Positions 27,001 to 30,063 are shown, counted from the stretch's first letter. The stretch: 64,000 nt of DNA from JAGXFP01 sp046484585 (GCA_046484585.1 JAWOIQ010000210.1:19013-83012); one strand, 5' to 3'. Translations and numbers: made by a program. The notes: generated by a model from the sequence alone, not told the origin.

Positions 27001-29132
27001 GGACAACTCTTAGAAGGAGTGTAGGTCAACAGAAAATTACCAGTGCTGAAGAACTGTTTGACGGCACTTGGCGTATAGAAGTTGACGGCACGCCCTGGCT
27101 ATCAAGGCAGGACTCTCTTGACCAACTTGGTTTAAGCGGCCTCCAGGTTGACTTGGACGCCTCAGATTCTCTTGGGCCATTCTTCCAGGTGGTCGACAAT
27201 GGTGATAACTGGTTAATAATTGATACCTTAGGGGATTCCCTGGCTGGAGTTGTCGACAAGAATTTGATCGGTGTCATCGAAGTTGCTGAATTAACCATCC
27301 GAAATGGCGCTCGATTGCATACAGGAGACCGATTGGTGTTGCCTGATTCTTCGAACCTGACTGTTAATGGGGCAAGCGGTCTGTCCTTCGGGCAACTGAG
27401 GGGCTGGGAAGAAATGTTTTGGCCTGCTGATTTCAAGTTATTTCTTAACGGCGATCAGGATCTGCAAAGCCTTGTGGTTGATAATTGGAGTCTCCATGTG
27501 GATGGAGACCTCACAGTTCATAATAATTTAGAAATATTGGGAATCGATACGGTGGTTCGGGCTCACTCCGTGATCACTGCTGCGGACATCTTGCTGAATG
27601 ACGCCATTCTGGAAACTCCCAGACTGGTTAGCCAGGGCAACATGATCTTGCAAGGGGAGGCAATTCTGACAGTTCCTGCCCCAGAGACTATACCGTCTGA
27701 TTTGTATTTGTGGGTTGACCGGCATCTTGGGATCGGACCACAGGCTGCGATCAACATGGATGGTAAGGGTTATCCAACTAGAATCGTAATCCCTTATTTA
27801 GATAGGCAAAATCGCCGAATTCTGAATTTTGAAATAGCTTCTTGTTACGGCGGTCTCAGCTCTTCAAGTACTACGGATTGTAGTTATGGAGATTATTCTT
27901 TTGCTCGTTTTGCAGGTTCAGGAGGAAACTATTCGAATTCAGGCGCCGGTGGTGGTTCTGGTTTTATCCATGCCGATACATTGAATCTGGATGGGCTCAT
28001 CTCTGCCAATGGCTCGGATGACAAATATTCTGCCGGGGCCGGCGGTGGTATCCATTTGGAGGTTCTTTCCGATTTTTTTGGCACAGGTAGTATAAGCGCC
28101 CAGGGCGGAGATTCTACCTCTTCAGGTAGTAATGCTGGTGGTGGTGGCCGGATCAGTGTGGCGGTTGATGATGCTGATTATAATTTCCTCGGCACATATT
28201 CGGCTGCCGGCGATACAGATGGAGGCGCCAGGATTGGTGGCGCCGGGACGGTGTATATCGGCAAGGAAAGCAATTGGAGTAATGGTGACTGGGGAACCCT
28301 GCTGGTTGATAATGGCGGCAAGCCGGCACCTTCGGCGAGCACCCCGATCCGAAATGTTGGTAGGGGGGAGATTATCGATATAGCGGATTTGGGTGACGGT
28401 CTTTGGCGGATAACTCCCAATGCCAGGGTTCCGCTTAATATCAGCCAATCGGGAACTATCACCCGAACGGGTGAAGGAAGTGTCTATTACTACTATTTTG
28501 ACGTACCTTTCGACGATGAATTCACAATTAAGGTTTCCGGCTTTAAAAAACCTGCATTCCAGTTGTTTCGCGATGACGGGTCGCTTGATACAGCAGATTT
28601 TGTTACGAGTGCCTATTCTTCAAGCTACTATAGCACTAATGTCTATGGATATAACGTTCCCCTTGCGAAGGGTAAATACGTTATTGCCGTGAGTGGGTAT
28701 TATTTTTCTACGAGCGAAGCAATTAGTGGAAGCAATTACAACTCTTATTATGGGGCATTATGGGTTTACATCATCGGAGAGGGATCCAAACCACGCTGGC
28801 GTACATCCGATCCTCAATATGGGTGGGGTATAGCCGGCAAATATGTCGACCTAGATGCATCGACACCTGAAGGGCCTTACTATCGTATCGAATCCAACAG
28901 CGAAAATGATTTTGCCATCCGGGTTCCGGATGGAGAAACGTTAGATCCTGGCGCCTTGCTGGGTAGTGAGTTTGTCGGGGTGCATCGCTTTGACAAGCTG
29001 GGTGTAACCGGCGGGGCTTCGGTGGATTTCGGAGATGACCGGGTTTTTGTTACGGACAAGATCAATTCCTGGTGGGATCTATCCAGTGAAATAATTGCCG
29101 GTGAAGGCAGCGAATTGCCGGTGCAACAGTAA
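3..29132 (+). CDS. Giant secreted/surface repeat protein, 5' end outside window
   Basis: The frame is open from the first bases to the TAA at 29130-29132, giving at least 9,709 residues; no signal peptide is visible because the start lies upstream. Visible residue n begins at base 3n. IPT/TIG folds with PxxGP(x)GG and GxxF motifs lie near residues 95-165, 790-870 and 1357-1447. SbsA/Big_5-like domains lie near 577-690 and 1243-1353. LVIVD-type beta-propeller blades (VDISDIGRP-like) lie near 300-560, 880-1210, 1550-1850 and 3420-3990. An invasin-type Ig domain is near 4487-4590 and calcium repeats at 5044-5145. PPC-like beta-sandwiches follow, then glycine-rich modules at about 6460-9430. This is a typical adhesin or cell-envelope architecture, and substrate and partner are unknown. 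No sorting signal (LPXTG, PEP-CTERM, autotransporter barrel) is visible at the C terminus. Two foldase lipoproteins follow directly. Confidence 0.93.
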   Translation, partial: ADNEDYIVTFNEYVTIASVTEPGNVIVTRVDTGETIPVSISANEPIEESSLEYAVSFSREEGVEYAIRIEDARNLRSTNLWRPFVGHVEAAAAGSVRPVITSVEGGIFHQGDNQEIIIRGSGFVNSAEIKVYVDHYEMTPEWIDENTLRLPAGSVELLNLPLGQHHLRVIDGELGARYAGAIIIGAELDLVDFAITPESGPMEGGLNVKISASNSAILPGAKVILRSLRGHEIRTLEIDEGVFVSDLKDDVIDLQTFRFVLPGVVAPDLYDVFLEMAGKEIHAGRFSYLMPAGRGIDLPNYPPMVIGAAETVGDKLFVGVKAGRDPSKDNRFLMRSGIEIYDIAIWDRPIRLSQVRTDQPVTGLVTYGNIAYLAAGSDGLVLVDISDIGRPHILGNMGIPGHTATDVDLNRKKAVLAMSVADPMGGGIIRFYDVNDPELDQPLGYSTIVFAGDELSGQPVDIQWWNDSLYVLLNREGSLHLVVFEDPTDANVYTIQEIERGGLSGGLTDASLAVQNGQIAIATGDEYLILQPNELGQYQTVYWQSTGGSGASELIPNQGAIFIGTGQGLTDTPTPDLAITSIVPASGSVITYGETIRIQLNQLINTDDAILQSAIKLFDSGGGLLPAESFVVTGANTLTGAYVDISFNENITYTGEIELRISTELTSLNGHHLLSSAAIKYELVSGVRPEIASVYRLADGKPIGHYFHGDGTETAEIVGGNFGADIGALKIMIGDTVVPQTNIIELAEGRIKLKVPELLVSLDTAAMAVSISRDGVTAILNGGVVVQPFVVLQEVDPDRGPPEGGNTVTLYGVGFNNDVVVKFGGEIAGDLRLLNSSKLTVRAPAGSFGFANVSIQSKLFPDEESVLASSYFYANKATGTVDLSQDNHSSSPVTGIIVKDQILYAVTGGHYQPMDREGRMLDNLTTPLAQLVLSDISDPVHPELIKKEIAGSTWPYHFNGTLPPDGFRDIALDGENLFLLGGDRLYHFDVTLAADPIQLNNIQLPDTANHLAVKDDIIYVSSLHRVSIFRVMPDRNLMELATLSEDELGGMPDELVLVGDSLWISLPSEAKLITVELMSGLYEITNEVNLIDRGEHRIKPASFLVRDDLLLVSTGEMGTVVAYAVRDNNETYPVGQLQLSYLMSAGDIHAGGMMLYGQTLYVAAGQGDLQLFDVGSWLDNSFHENIRLKNYFAVTGAVDAIAFGRGALYAGTAYVYVEGEPAENPLEVGVNPGPLGGGLNTIANTQLTVVEQVPEPRGFLWSEQAVEIQFNRILDPDQLFEFGESLFTVSLMGEFVEGIVSSQVNNIGTRLFFRPIFPFEHDKEYRVRVSTVLQDLHGQSLDRDYSFRFVANDFKQPVINDLIPAYGSWRGGEEVVITGENFGEDSVIEIGGVWVPDENILRWNETELAFILPSLSEELQENRLVGIAVSNNSRRAFEAARFTYVADPAIEEIGQFNPLTGKLASGDRRLLFNAGEYIAVRGGGLGPLTQFSANDKPVQEVTIVDSRTVSFRAPFDTLGKLTIVATNRPGTPAGPDVAVNSDMEIELESFLQHRSEVENGSLLYDRTGSLLFVGDNQKAQLFSTHDGLSPLLLSEIHLGGKINSLAVSENYLILSVGSSQELAVYEITNVYSPKLINTIVNPTGVKHSRLDLVGNIFLSSDNNTIKTGSVYGADWQELDESFNDYAVDDQYLYLLKDYTVEARSLNSLQTVAASYTHKLTFAQRIKVSPQRMAIWDSERLELALLGNIASTGQFRSLGVINKSGLLEAATAGDLLALVAPENGVPRLAVYDVDLPQDNDDNLKLNRISAIASSSSFIGVNNVRFSGDMVEWTNGAYHNAHIPLRNTLFLKPERRIAGENDLIALQVGGGLLGWEDVSLDVRDSADHLLAGDTKLVGRDLNFRVIGDRYLTGEPYEVSLFNPPRPLINGGAVNVDLPWIVQGAEIFGLTPFEIRRLEPATVLTDRDIQFTVRGTQLDQAQFVRLNDLDISDWTVSDGGTELYFTEKISAEGFYSLTVGQNGQLASLPVALVATEGLGIDSVTTNNARGSDFVSDSGGTSITLTGRGFQGKIRVHWFEAENGFIPNDSNEIQSIQYGDGTIRFNAPRTTDGKRYRIVVQKAETDEEVYVDTLLTGVDDTSPKLQAKPQMLNYTNPLRLTFSEGVSAGGFKVVSKYEDYSGSPEQDVSSLFELEVTGNIITLRLKLGVSLEHNRIYEISINDIRDLHGNITADSILYLLSNGNYQNTFRSEDTLAPRNITMARVNDGAPVTAAMLLTKGREYGFKVSAIDNRGAVSYEARVSTDGGISFGPPQSLAGGLLSLPIYEANTAIAFKVKAIDESQNSFEQRFDAAVRAPEINFSAFYNVPAEVEEMTRADICVDLSGDTDLLISAEMQVFDKTYDTELVHRGVDGAKACMSYLNPRIKDIEANYGNQVPVRVRVMYKFTGKKYTDYSYTLYLDKTPPDVAIVSPPDGSIIPLNEKTNVLIKSFDRYGIEKVEVAVNDGDWQELADPNLFELTATDLDPVTIKVRAFDPNGNSSIDSTVSPTSITVRPTDKNEGEPGLKLIAPGDGSKFHEGEKITLEVVMRDLPSAELFMDIGGDENNSANPDPITIVRDETGLERFSYEVTLPRVEENIVVVLRLQAGSLFARRFINILQDSGIEEELNMTVLPPKTVLTGTQLWVQAGSPPLMTDFSDDSEVEVEDPAPNGDITRITIDAGPQMVGMNDAGDVSQLHGVLRDRSGNEKRSDVSIAKTAYLSEEAVNLYTSPSADDVTGDMAVVPALSGSGNDLFWVINRRNGGYILRNQAKVLHTEFKGSLEQLKFTGSGLAAQERDGSNRTLMYWPIIGGELGAAVKQRILGDFVGVSGNILFTRHGNLFDGYQVIDRGFVPFVGRLINEPVRDAMVDADRLFILTESGLAVYRVSGDSFYELQEVFYTGVADAEEFLVKGNRLITWRENFVTSYQLMEDGSLIELSTIDCGGPVLHAFADGELIWLLTDGPFADQTWRAYRDDELVGLLADGSDRLAFGGNKLYSRMTGDKSDAIVVRSTIAVSPAAIFAPTLIETPQGMLVGNVIEADTIGGESIAFFNDAGQFLPAQPVWREGKQQWFISRIGLDSSNIKIVRTDRGGRTDQSVLNINTASSTVIDRLLPEDNTSLVNGGWVPATLIYSADTRIDEAKVLFSGQERPVTNSSELRSFQWLDIPESGADAVLNVVVDAFEMAAHNLTFVDNDPQLEGINLFQPAPNESFTEGAMLSVEFRASQESGLAFKYTEICLLDSNRKLLDRRLLAESRGVVDLRLPDIEQRENIFVRVRAYYGPNFYYSEAETGIRLFPELRIPPVEIQGVGNRIMIGSLLEAWIGSQIPEGMGARLALSDGQGNLLVAGEQRVSHLVSLDTQELVLTATVSDGLGNSQTIAKQIHVINPFELSELAATRKFQKGLPSVGNAWFASGRSLYDIDNNLQVSFDTYINALDFLGDRLILSLKDIGLVIVDPTNDFLELSRMPMSGEVTDLAVSADRLLAVIAGELHGFAISGNALEKVKTVPVSGIVREVRSRKGRFVVITGEEMLLVNEEFNVNSRQTGNFTAVAQSSGNLFVSETTGKLRVISDDFAWVKQFELDVQADRLLMLQGYLLALSADTGKIKVLDIFDPRNPEVIGSFSVSLGSDAGEAIISEGKLWIGGENSRVFALTRKERTPAILYESVRPRGNVRDVSIGEGSYLAAADSYGAINLERITDGWQEAVYPGAYTSSITKAAAYDTAEYFLKYDQQAVVAPDENKKSEVVIFKGAPFEHIAVSESKVVAAAGPDLYIRKRDLSGEVSIFSISQGNNIIALAAGGETILASTDNGTVYRVDVGEFPININNVAIRPVINSGEPLRLIVSDGDYLCYADGINLHRLRLVDQNDDYIPMPGNIDAITFAPGAVWVAVGADVYRISTDSAWQQLPVAVLTAKHKVTSLAVRHNKLLIGQGAYGLALHDLSLLAMDSSPALIKPRFDRVFVQTETIPLQLLSAEGINSVRYRVNGKIVAATSVQPFVTSVSVPANLRNGQPFEIAAEIETVWGEVHSSSARRVMLQGEGLPVNLFTVELLTDNEYLPRPLEMRALVHNSSQPVSQVEFYYSESMAGSYELIGTHYGPEYVLDKNFALEVDGDYLKVRAIDVYGNFTESVPQRLNRLTDPFRPRAEINIDGRLINGHPVIGQPYNVVVTSSDTGSGVEMVLLYRDGLIVGAAFGGNDLIYAEANPQSGATYTYTVIAQDGADNLREVVKSVTVETDNFPDPPVIDGETSVREQDGFAVRIDATDDLGISRIDVLWNGQTISREFSGENRTESISSLVIPDLRTLRLGNQVTEPLEVTVTDIRGQRSSTVKDITVIPDLAPDWNSLVISTPEYGFFGSLVRAEISGFSSADDGNMQDLAVSVIDVTTGSPSEIERRQITGDSMGFSMRTQPDDNNGDIFRFKFRLMDGLGQMAESGVHTVSLSQIPNEIRFVAGGDPAVNPDFAKVAEQMPLRVLVTDSASRPVPEQEVNWFIKSGPGVNDEMLLGSSLTDQNGYAIFDFDTDRAAGEYRVQASLAIFDSVYGIHDFELLTGEIQHLVFDHVSPVVAGHVFTFDLQALDSGNNPVYTANEEIVTLTMPDPGFNFGFADNLTITRMLNNEGYYVEQADIRLINGKATVPVSAAEKVNDYPVAISFADGSGLFAMYDHDGLEVTPLEESDVINVRVLPEAPHGLAFSQKGMTNKELGDPERLEVGETSTVELILTDRYGNLVTTVSDSFGVRSNANFLIDVSLSGNAQSEGNSGTVTLDMQRGMAELPVTDDTVEEVAISVAAVDPLPESLNVQASINLNFLKMLPAISQTEFASVTDNINPPLVLNFTEAVEETGSAPVSVKLDGTVVDGSVAVDGATVSFTAANNIALNSCYTVDTTGSTLVGVAAEDKPLVQNLTVCSPLVAIPQQGQPYLLAGTEKAIDLLFGDGVDRQQITSGEANLDGVTYPFAWETGAFTTPDFSGSVEDGTLASLTLAGDYSGASLRVANSITIRILLSGHDFDGDGLLNELEINLGLDPTKMDSDGDGIVDGDEDQDGDGLTNVEELALGTALDNSDSDGDGLSDYEEVKQYQTDPLAVDSDNDGVDDGLEVKTNNDPNNAGGDVDLAAWVTGVTVAPETIEVAYSRVSPPVVNLQVTADLTVDGATYQIDVTEERFGTTYSSGDSAIVQPLTDGAFQVVSDGETTISASLAGFAASSPLSVLPSHEEDIPVRLAPTSTPQKLYASSDTGGVWLEVTNAVPFIIKKIAVDGINIPIVKQDGILADYSELPVSTDPALPGVVARLLSPASSSELVSGDFQGSYEAYLPADFSLGAEITVAEINEAVDLPALLLVSFTQGVPADIQGIISVTMDTLGTYENTVVEVLVPVEPDPQTVAIVDPAIPESLDMQVGEALDIPLVVQDPGFNNVEVQYLLDGEPLQQKVVPPYPAIGLGVERKVNPNVVETFYDPNPATVFNSETLIPEYNSGLNFNNWGALVEWSFLRFEIEEAGYYKIGFNNSQVAVKVYGVIASGEFDWGQVLLNETYGYSHSLFLPAGNYVIAVAPRFSTYDYQHWPPNNFPEPFIAWGGVMGTMGDQSITILIDADPAGGTSGGEASSNIDPVRLEQAQKIFKRYLPRRKVDLNLSYQEINRVYILRDRDIGSHTLTVKVLEHTFDGVRESIARDYNLNVTEAASAPACSSISVETVKPQEGEVLYVRNSDNLATGDFTNFTPVTIKASSPSGIASVEWSNAPITYNLQLPETFPVGLPMLELGEYITASDDQYKIDKSIGGGSEVRAEFKKPFGLHVDRQGTYRFTVDHQNSDVTSKLIIYSIAGWTNEVAMVEGGNVYEIDIAAGDYYLYVATEYAGDGSSSLGISNRLPVYQSFEAAVERDYSDYANFKIMLEEVSVSPEQYYLEGRSSHLGYRLDTVDNAYFTLANPAAYLAIQRTGLTELEFTVTSNCGAVSTHVVPIEIVPDPAPQISIQNSSSFERMALGETKTLQVLIEDAGRDVSNIGAFLLPRDWAPENENYVGQEIQQAGMLLSGYALADFDMAQSLAKPWSQEQDSFSFRLPTYTPPDVAFGEYDLRILVREENGDVYLSEPLKTKIGPSSMPPHLFVESLPAHVPAGEAIPVSFNASKLGSINNVTVTATGSVPGGFFIEQIFGDDGYSLEGKILVPVAEYAIEGDSVNITVTAEDSNGVKTSADFTVTVGFWGQETLVIDIDTTADNSFSFNNVVVRNGTVLTILDPSIKLNSIDIESGSEVVIPGTTTHEQSIAPNFPFNLRGTGKVYSYYYRSYSWSTPTYSYTTVPSGYFTIPETGEYTIEFTSYFDAEIYLYRDDGSLDSSDLILHNDNASGSLFQIEIELTAGNYFLAVGASQVTLSEIISGKSYSPGLEGGNFTYAVFSASTSASTSDFPYDTSTFELKDHLRIDQGAILTVEPPPASFNRNGMDADGGVHGGDSDNFEAYGDFRKPRFPGGSSGVREYFGSTSWNSWPGAAGGGSLHIAVPVLNLNGTIAADGRSLSADDTFSFNNGVSYLGGGAGGSIQVEASVIDGSGTIRANGGDVYNYYQRSGAGGRVAVYYDTYDGGSIYEGLTLEAKAGTAMAAHYRNGAGTVFTKHVAQQYGELHIDNGMDAVGSGTTTLRSIGKHIIADVRPTAVGNRYRISIDDPNGFWEEYEPVFWQLGARGLFVSLDAENIDAPLYEVIDNGRDYLVVESTEDLTGVVGNTMQGVIRLDKLVTTEGVRLKTLDRIHADTYQISDYANVRGVADLDTTEWINLNDFSLADDSVLYTQNIEASSMTLTNGSLYSIGEIVVSGDVNVTGVGGNKLMAKKLTVDGDVDIVDASLELGIDEKFSVQGNMSIRGEAADGSIVTVPEADISSKFIYTLDLNVAGQLNITAYSKIDLNGKGYPGRYKVGFIPYYDEIADHHIGDFTEVSFAGAGSGKESGASYAGGGLLRVKAGDMTVDGVVQANGVGYRYSAAGGGIHLDVSSLSGTGQIMANGGLASHYLDNSSGPGGSISVVYDNISFNQTNFQAHSGVIYNSTTRNHVRGAAGTVYLKERMAEGGHLIVDGDVGNGILSPSFNTELRSVGQHQITELLSRGNGIWRINLAENLPLTANSSDGLGLIGLVVDLNAADYEGPFYTITNNGDDWLEIDTGGTSLSAGFVGQELIGVTNLSGLTLKNGAKLKTLDRLVISDLSKVEVDGNTELVFGQMEGLEDVSWPQNYKLIVLGDQQVSSLVITDMSLTVAGQLSVTEDFEIFGTNSNFSADEVVVGGSFNIDGSTATVNDSLDVAGNLTVATDSMLNTDKIAVAGNFLIDSATVVSSDIRVTGESGYLKVLGSGKLTVPDPEDDKIYPLNLEVTGELYIDANAAIDLDGKGYPEGHTVDFISNTNTGQGGSYIGHGGGYSQSASDLTYGDFAEASFAGSGNTYSSSSVIKSGGGLVRIKTKEMAVFGVITANGLSDYTSTGAGGGIHLEVSSLSGNGMITANGGYPKYGWYKSEVKTGSGGIISVVYDNISFDQANIQAYGGGYTNSNDPQAVGGAGTVYLKERVTDGGHLVVDGGYGLNTEQWTELRSIGQHKISGLTDLGDGTWRIDLADDGQLPLANRIDGLGMRGLVVDLDAADYEGPFYTITDSGDDWLVIDTAGGSLPDTIIGNDLIGVINLSGLTLANSARLKTSDRLVIPDPGKVEISEGTKLVFGQMPGWDKVLWPQNYELNLTADQHVAFLSLIDVALNIDGQLVVAGDLEAVGIGANISADGINVGGSCFIDGATMNVNGSLNVVDELALAGAGSILRADEIAVGGSFLVDDATIITSDIKVTGYFGSLKVMGAGKITVPDPEEDIVYPLLLDVAGEVYVGPDASIDLDGKGYPGRRTVNFISTYGSAGGSHSGPGGYYTYYSSSSLDSDSNYGDFTEARFAGAGSQNYSGAAGGGLVRIKAGYLTLDGVIQANGAPFYYSAAGGGIHLDVGSLTGLGQIMANGGVNSAYSGSGGIVSVVYDNISFDQTAIQAYSGTRNSYLNVFSRQGASGTVYLKERNVEGGHLVVDGGLGGDTDNWTELRSVGQHQISGLTDLGDGTWRVGLALESLPPTVNRIDNLGLRGLVVDLNAADDEGPFYTITDSGDNWLVIDTDGTLLPDSLIGNNLIGVTHLSGLTLKNGAQLKTLDRLVISDPNKVEIAEYTKLTVGQMVGWEEMTWPQNYEINLTGDQEVSSLAITDTSVTINGRLDVIGDFAAGANTVISANEIVVGGNCLIDGATVITTDIKLTGELGNLEVIGTGKITVPDPEETILYPLNLEVGGELYVGPDASIDLNGKGYPKGKTVGFQSHSTAGSHGGIGSYGSDGRTYGNYEDAGFAGAGGYNYSNSHNYNGGGLVRIKAGDLTVDGAIQANGAYLNYYSSGAGGGIHLDIGSLSGVGQILANGGTARGSTGSGGRISIVYDELVFDLTNIQATGGRRTYYDPGDIRGQGAAGTVYLKERRADTGHLVVDNGTAGQTDQWTPLRSIGQQEIIAIEQLVDGTWRIEVDGTPWLSVHDSLDQLGLIGLSVDLDSSDEIGPFYPVIDNGDNWLLIETAGDVLTGLVGNDLIGVTELSALSVNNGARLKTSDRLVISNLDNLNLDGASGIGFGQFQGLETYPWPRGISFIIDADQQVQSLNIVDGSNIVFNRSLTVAGNLTVSGTASLTASPLIVAGNMIVSGTTDLTATSVTVGGDLDVTAANLELGVLGPITVNGNVFVTGDTTGGSVITVPPAEENTERLYSLDFDVANQFFIDSASMIDLDGKGYPGKTTVGFTPYWTKAGGSHGGSGGIDSSYSYSSDDYSYGDFTEARFAGAGSGYSSYDGGGFVRVKAVDLAVDGVIQANGAGYDHSGAGGGIHLDVNSLTGAGQIMANGGSSYRDYTGSGGRISVVYDNLSFDEANLQASGGIRDRNPTLYANQGAAGTVYLKNNTFGTDRLIVDNGTAGTTDRWTTLRRSVGQQKITSAEELFDGTWRIEVDGTPWLSRQDSLDQLGLSGLQVDLDASDSLGPFFQVVDNGDNWLIIDTLGDSLAGVVDKNLIGVIEVAELTIRNGARLHTGDRLVLPDSSNLTVNGASGLSFGQLRGWEEMFWPADFKLFLNGDQDLQSLVVDNWSLHVDGDLTVHNNLEILGIDTVVRAHSVITAADILLNDAILETPRLVSQGNMILQGEAILTVPAPETIPSDLYLWVDRHLGIGPQAAINMDGKGYPTRIVIPYLDRQNRRILNFEIASCYGGLSSSSTTDCSYGDYSFARFAGSGGNYSNSGAGGGSGFIHADTLNLDGLISANGSDDKYSAGAGGGIHLEVLSDFFGTGSISAQGGDSTSSGSNAGGGGRISVAVDDADYNFLGTYSAAGDTDGGARIGGAGTVYIGKESNWSNGDWGTLLVDNGGKPAPSASTPIRNVGRGEIIDIADLGDGLWRITPNARVPLNISQSGTITRTGEGSVYYYYFDVPFDDEFTIKVSGFKKPAFQLFRDDGSLDTADFVTSAYSSSYYSTNVYGYNVPLAKGKYVIAVSGYYFSTSEAISGSNYNSYYGALWVYIIGEGSKPRWRTSDPQYGWGIAGKYVDLDASTPEGPYYRIESNSENDFAIRVPDGETLDPGALLGSEFVGVHRFDKLGVTGGASVDFGDDRVFVTDKINSWWDLSSEIIAGEGSELPVQQ
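15132..15435 (+). other. Thrombospondin type-3-like calcium repeats in the giant protein
   Basis: Five DxDxDG loops follow one another in the giant frame: DFDGDGLLNE, DSDGDGIVDG, DQDGDGLTNV, DSDGDGLSDY and DSDNDGVDDG. The Asp ligands are intact in all five. In known proteins such loops bind calcium and stiffen extracellular stalks. Here they separate the propeller/Ig-rich front half from the PPC-like and glycine-rich back half. Confidence 0.85.
18990..19270 (+). other. PPC-like beta-sandwich domain, first of a bracketing pair
   Basis: Within the giant frame this segment reads as a small beta-sandwich with YRDDGSLDSSD, then LTAGNYFLAVG and SEIISGKSY. A close relative lies at 28475-28765 (FRDDGSLDTAD, LAKGKYVIAVSG, SEAISGSNY). 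The two copies sit just before and within the last part of the glycine-rich module array. The fold call (pre-peptidase C-terminal-like) is from pattern only. Confidence 0.6.
19380..28300 (+). repeat. Array of about 450-residue glycine-rich modules inside the giant gene
   Basis: Six modules share an anchor of the form ID(L/M)(D/N)GKGYP or a close variant (N-MDGKGYP in the last). Their GKGYP codons start at 20805, 22224, 23700, 25038, 26439 and 27762, so the periods are 473, 492, 446, 467 and 441 residues. A seventh, degenerate front copy spans about 19380-20790. Each module runs in order: GKGYP; GDFTEARFAGAGS; a GAGGGIHLDV segment followed by GQIMANGG; GSGG(R/I)ISVVYD; GTVYLKER; a WT.LRS(I/V)GQ segment; a GPFYTI.D.GD(D/N)W segment; then short beta-strand repeats (VVGG.., LTVPDPE) that suggest a beta-solenoid. 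Long stretches are also alike at the DNA level, so duplication is fairly recent or homogenised. Function unknown. Confidence 0.88.
28475..28765 (+). other. PPC-like beta-sandwich domain, second of the bracketing pair
   Basis: This copy reads YYYYFDVPFDDEF, then FRDDGSLDTAD, LAKGKYVIAVSG and SEAISGSNY. It is a clear paralogue of the segment at 18990-19270. It interrupts the last glycine-rich module, about 120 residues before the end of the protein. Confidence 0.6.
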
Positions 29133-29230
29133 AAAACAGTTCAGGGCTCTGAGTTTAGGGTTTAAAACCAGGAACTAGAAACCTGCACTCAGAACTTTGA
29201 ACTCTGAACTCAATACTAAATAACTAAACA
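29133..29230 (+). repeat. Heptad-repeat intergenic array A
   Basis: Directly after the giant gene's stop, a T-rich left arm (GTTCAGGGCTCTGAGTTTAG) is followed by an A-rich right arm with AACCAGGAACTAGAAACC and then CAGAACTTTGAACTCTGAAC. The units are degenerate 7-mers of the GAAACCA/GAACTCT type. The arms are partly complementary, so the transcript could fold back. Confidence 0.75.
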
Positions 29231-29247
29231 AGAGGGGGAAAATATTC

Positions 29248-30063
29248 ATGAGTTTGCGCTTTTTGGGTGTTACGTTTTTAACTGTTATTTTGCTTGGCGG
29301 CTGCGGAGGTAATGGGGAAAACATTGCCAAATTGAACGGCAAGAACATCAGCAAGGCCGAGTTTGAGTCATTTCTGAAGATTAAAAGGGTGCCCGCCGAC
29401 AACGACAAGAAGCGCGAGCGTCTTCTCGACCAGTATCTGGAGCGGGAGGCCTTGGCCACGGTCATTGAACAACAGGAATTACTCGATAAACAGATGATTC
29501 AGGTCGAGTTGAATGAATTCCGCAAAGAGATGCTGATCAGCCGTTATTTCGAGAAGTTCCTCAAAGATAAGGTGAGCGACCAGGCTGTGCGCAATTATTA
29601 CAACACCAATGGCGCCGAATATGAGCAGAAAAAGGCCCATGCCGCCCATATCCTGATTCGGATTAATAAGCGGATGAGCGAGCCGGAAAGGCAGGCCAAA
29701 TTGACCACCGCCCAGGATGCTTATTCACAGGTCAAATCCGGTAAGGAATTTGCCGAGATCGCCAAGAGATATTCCGAAGACAGAATTTCCGCCGAGAAGG
29801 GCGGCGATTTGGGCTGGATCAAGGAAGGCAGTATCGACAAACGTTTCTCGAAGACCATATTTGAAGGCCTCAAGGAAGGCGAGGTCTCGGAACCGTTTGA
29901 AACACCTTTTGGGTTTCACATCGTTAAGATCCTGGAAGCGCCGCAGGTGGTTAAACAACCGTTTGAAGCCGTTTCGGGAGACATCCGTTATCAACTTCGC
30001 AGTCAGGCGAAGAAGGCGGAACTGGAACGGTTAAAAGCGGAGATTGAGATAGAGAAGCTTTGA
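29248..30063 (+). CDS. Parvulin-type peptidyl-prolyl isomerase lipoprotein
   Basis: A 271-residue exported foldase. The signal peptide ends in a lipobox (VILLGGC, acylation at Cys19), so the protein should be anchored to a membrane facing the periplasm. Residues 25-120 are SurA/PrsA-N-like helices, including a coiled basic stretch. Residues 125-230 form a parvulin domain with the hallmark AAHILIR, FAEIAKRYSED, GGDLGW and FGFHIVKI motifs, so the isomerase core appears intact. The ATG is preceded by AGAGGGGG about 8 bases upstream. It lies 115 bp after the giant secreted protein gene, and a second lipoprotein of the same class follows. The natural inference is that it chaperones the large exported Ig-rich proteins on either side. 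It resembles PrsA and the EpsD-type isomerases of exopolysaccharide loci, but no such locus is visible. Confidence 0.9.
   Translation: MSLRFLGVTFLTVILLGGCGGNGENIAKLNGKNISKAEFESFLKIKRVPADNDKKRERLLDQYLEREALATVIEQQELLDKQMIQVELNEFRKEMLISRYFEKFLKDKVSDQAVRNYYNTNGAEYEQKKAHAAHILIRINKRMSEPERQAKLTTAQDAYSQVKSGKEFAEIAKRYSEDRISAEKGGDLGWIKEGSIDKRFSKTIFEGLKEGEVSEPFETPFGFHIVKILEAPQVVKQPFEAVSGDIRYQLRSQAKKAELERLKAEIEIEKL

Noticed and set aside
225..29132. TTG at 225 as the true start of the giant gene
   Set aside because: The same frame is open to the left edge with the same Ig/SbsA-like protein style (codons from base 3 on), no ribosome site precedes 225 and no signal peptide follows.
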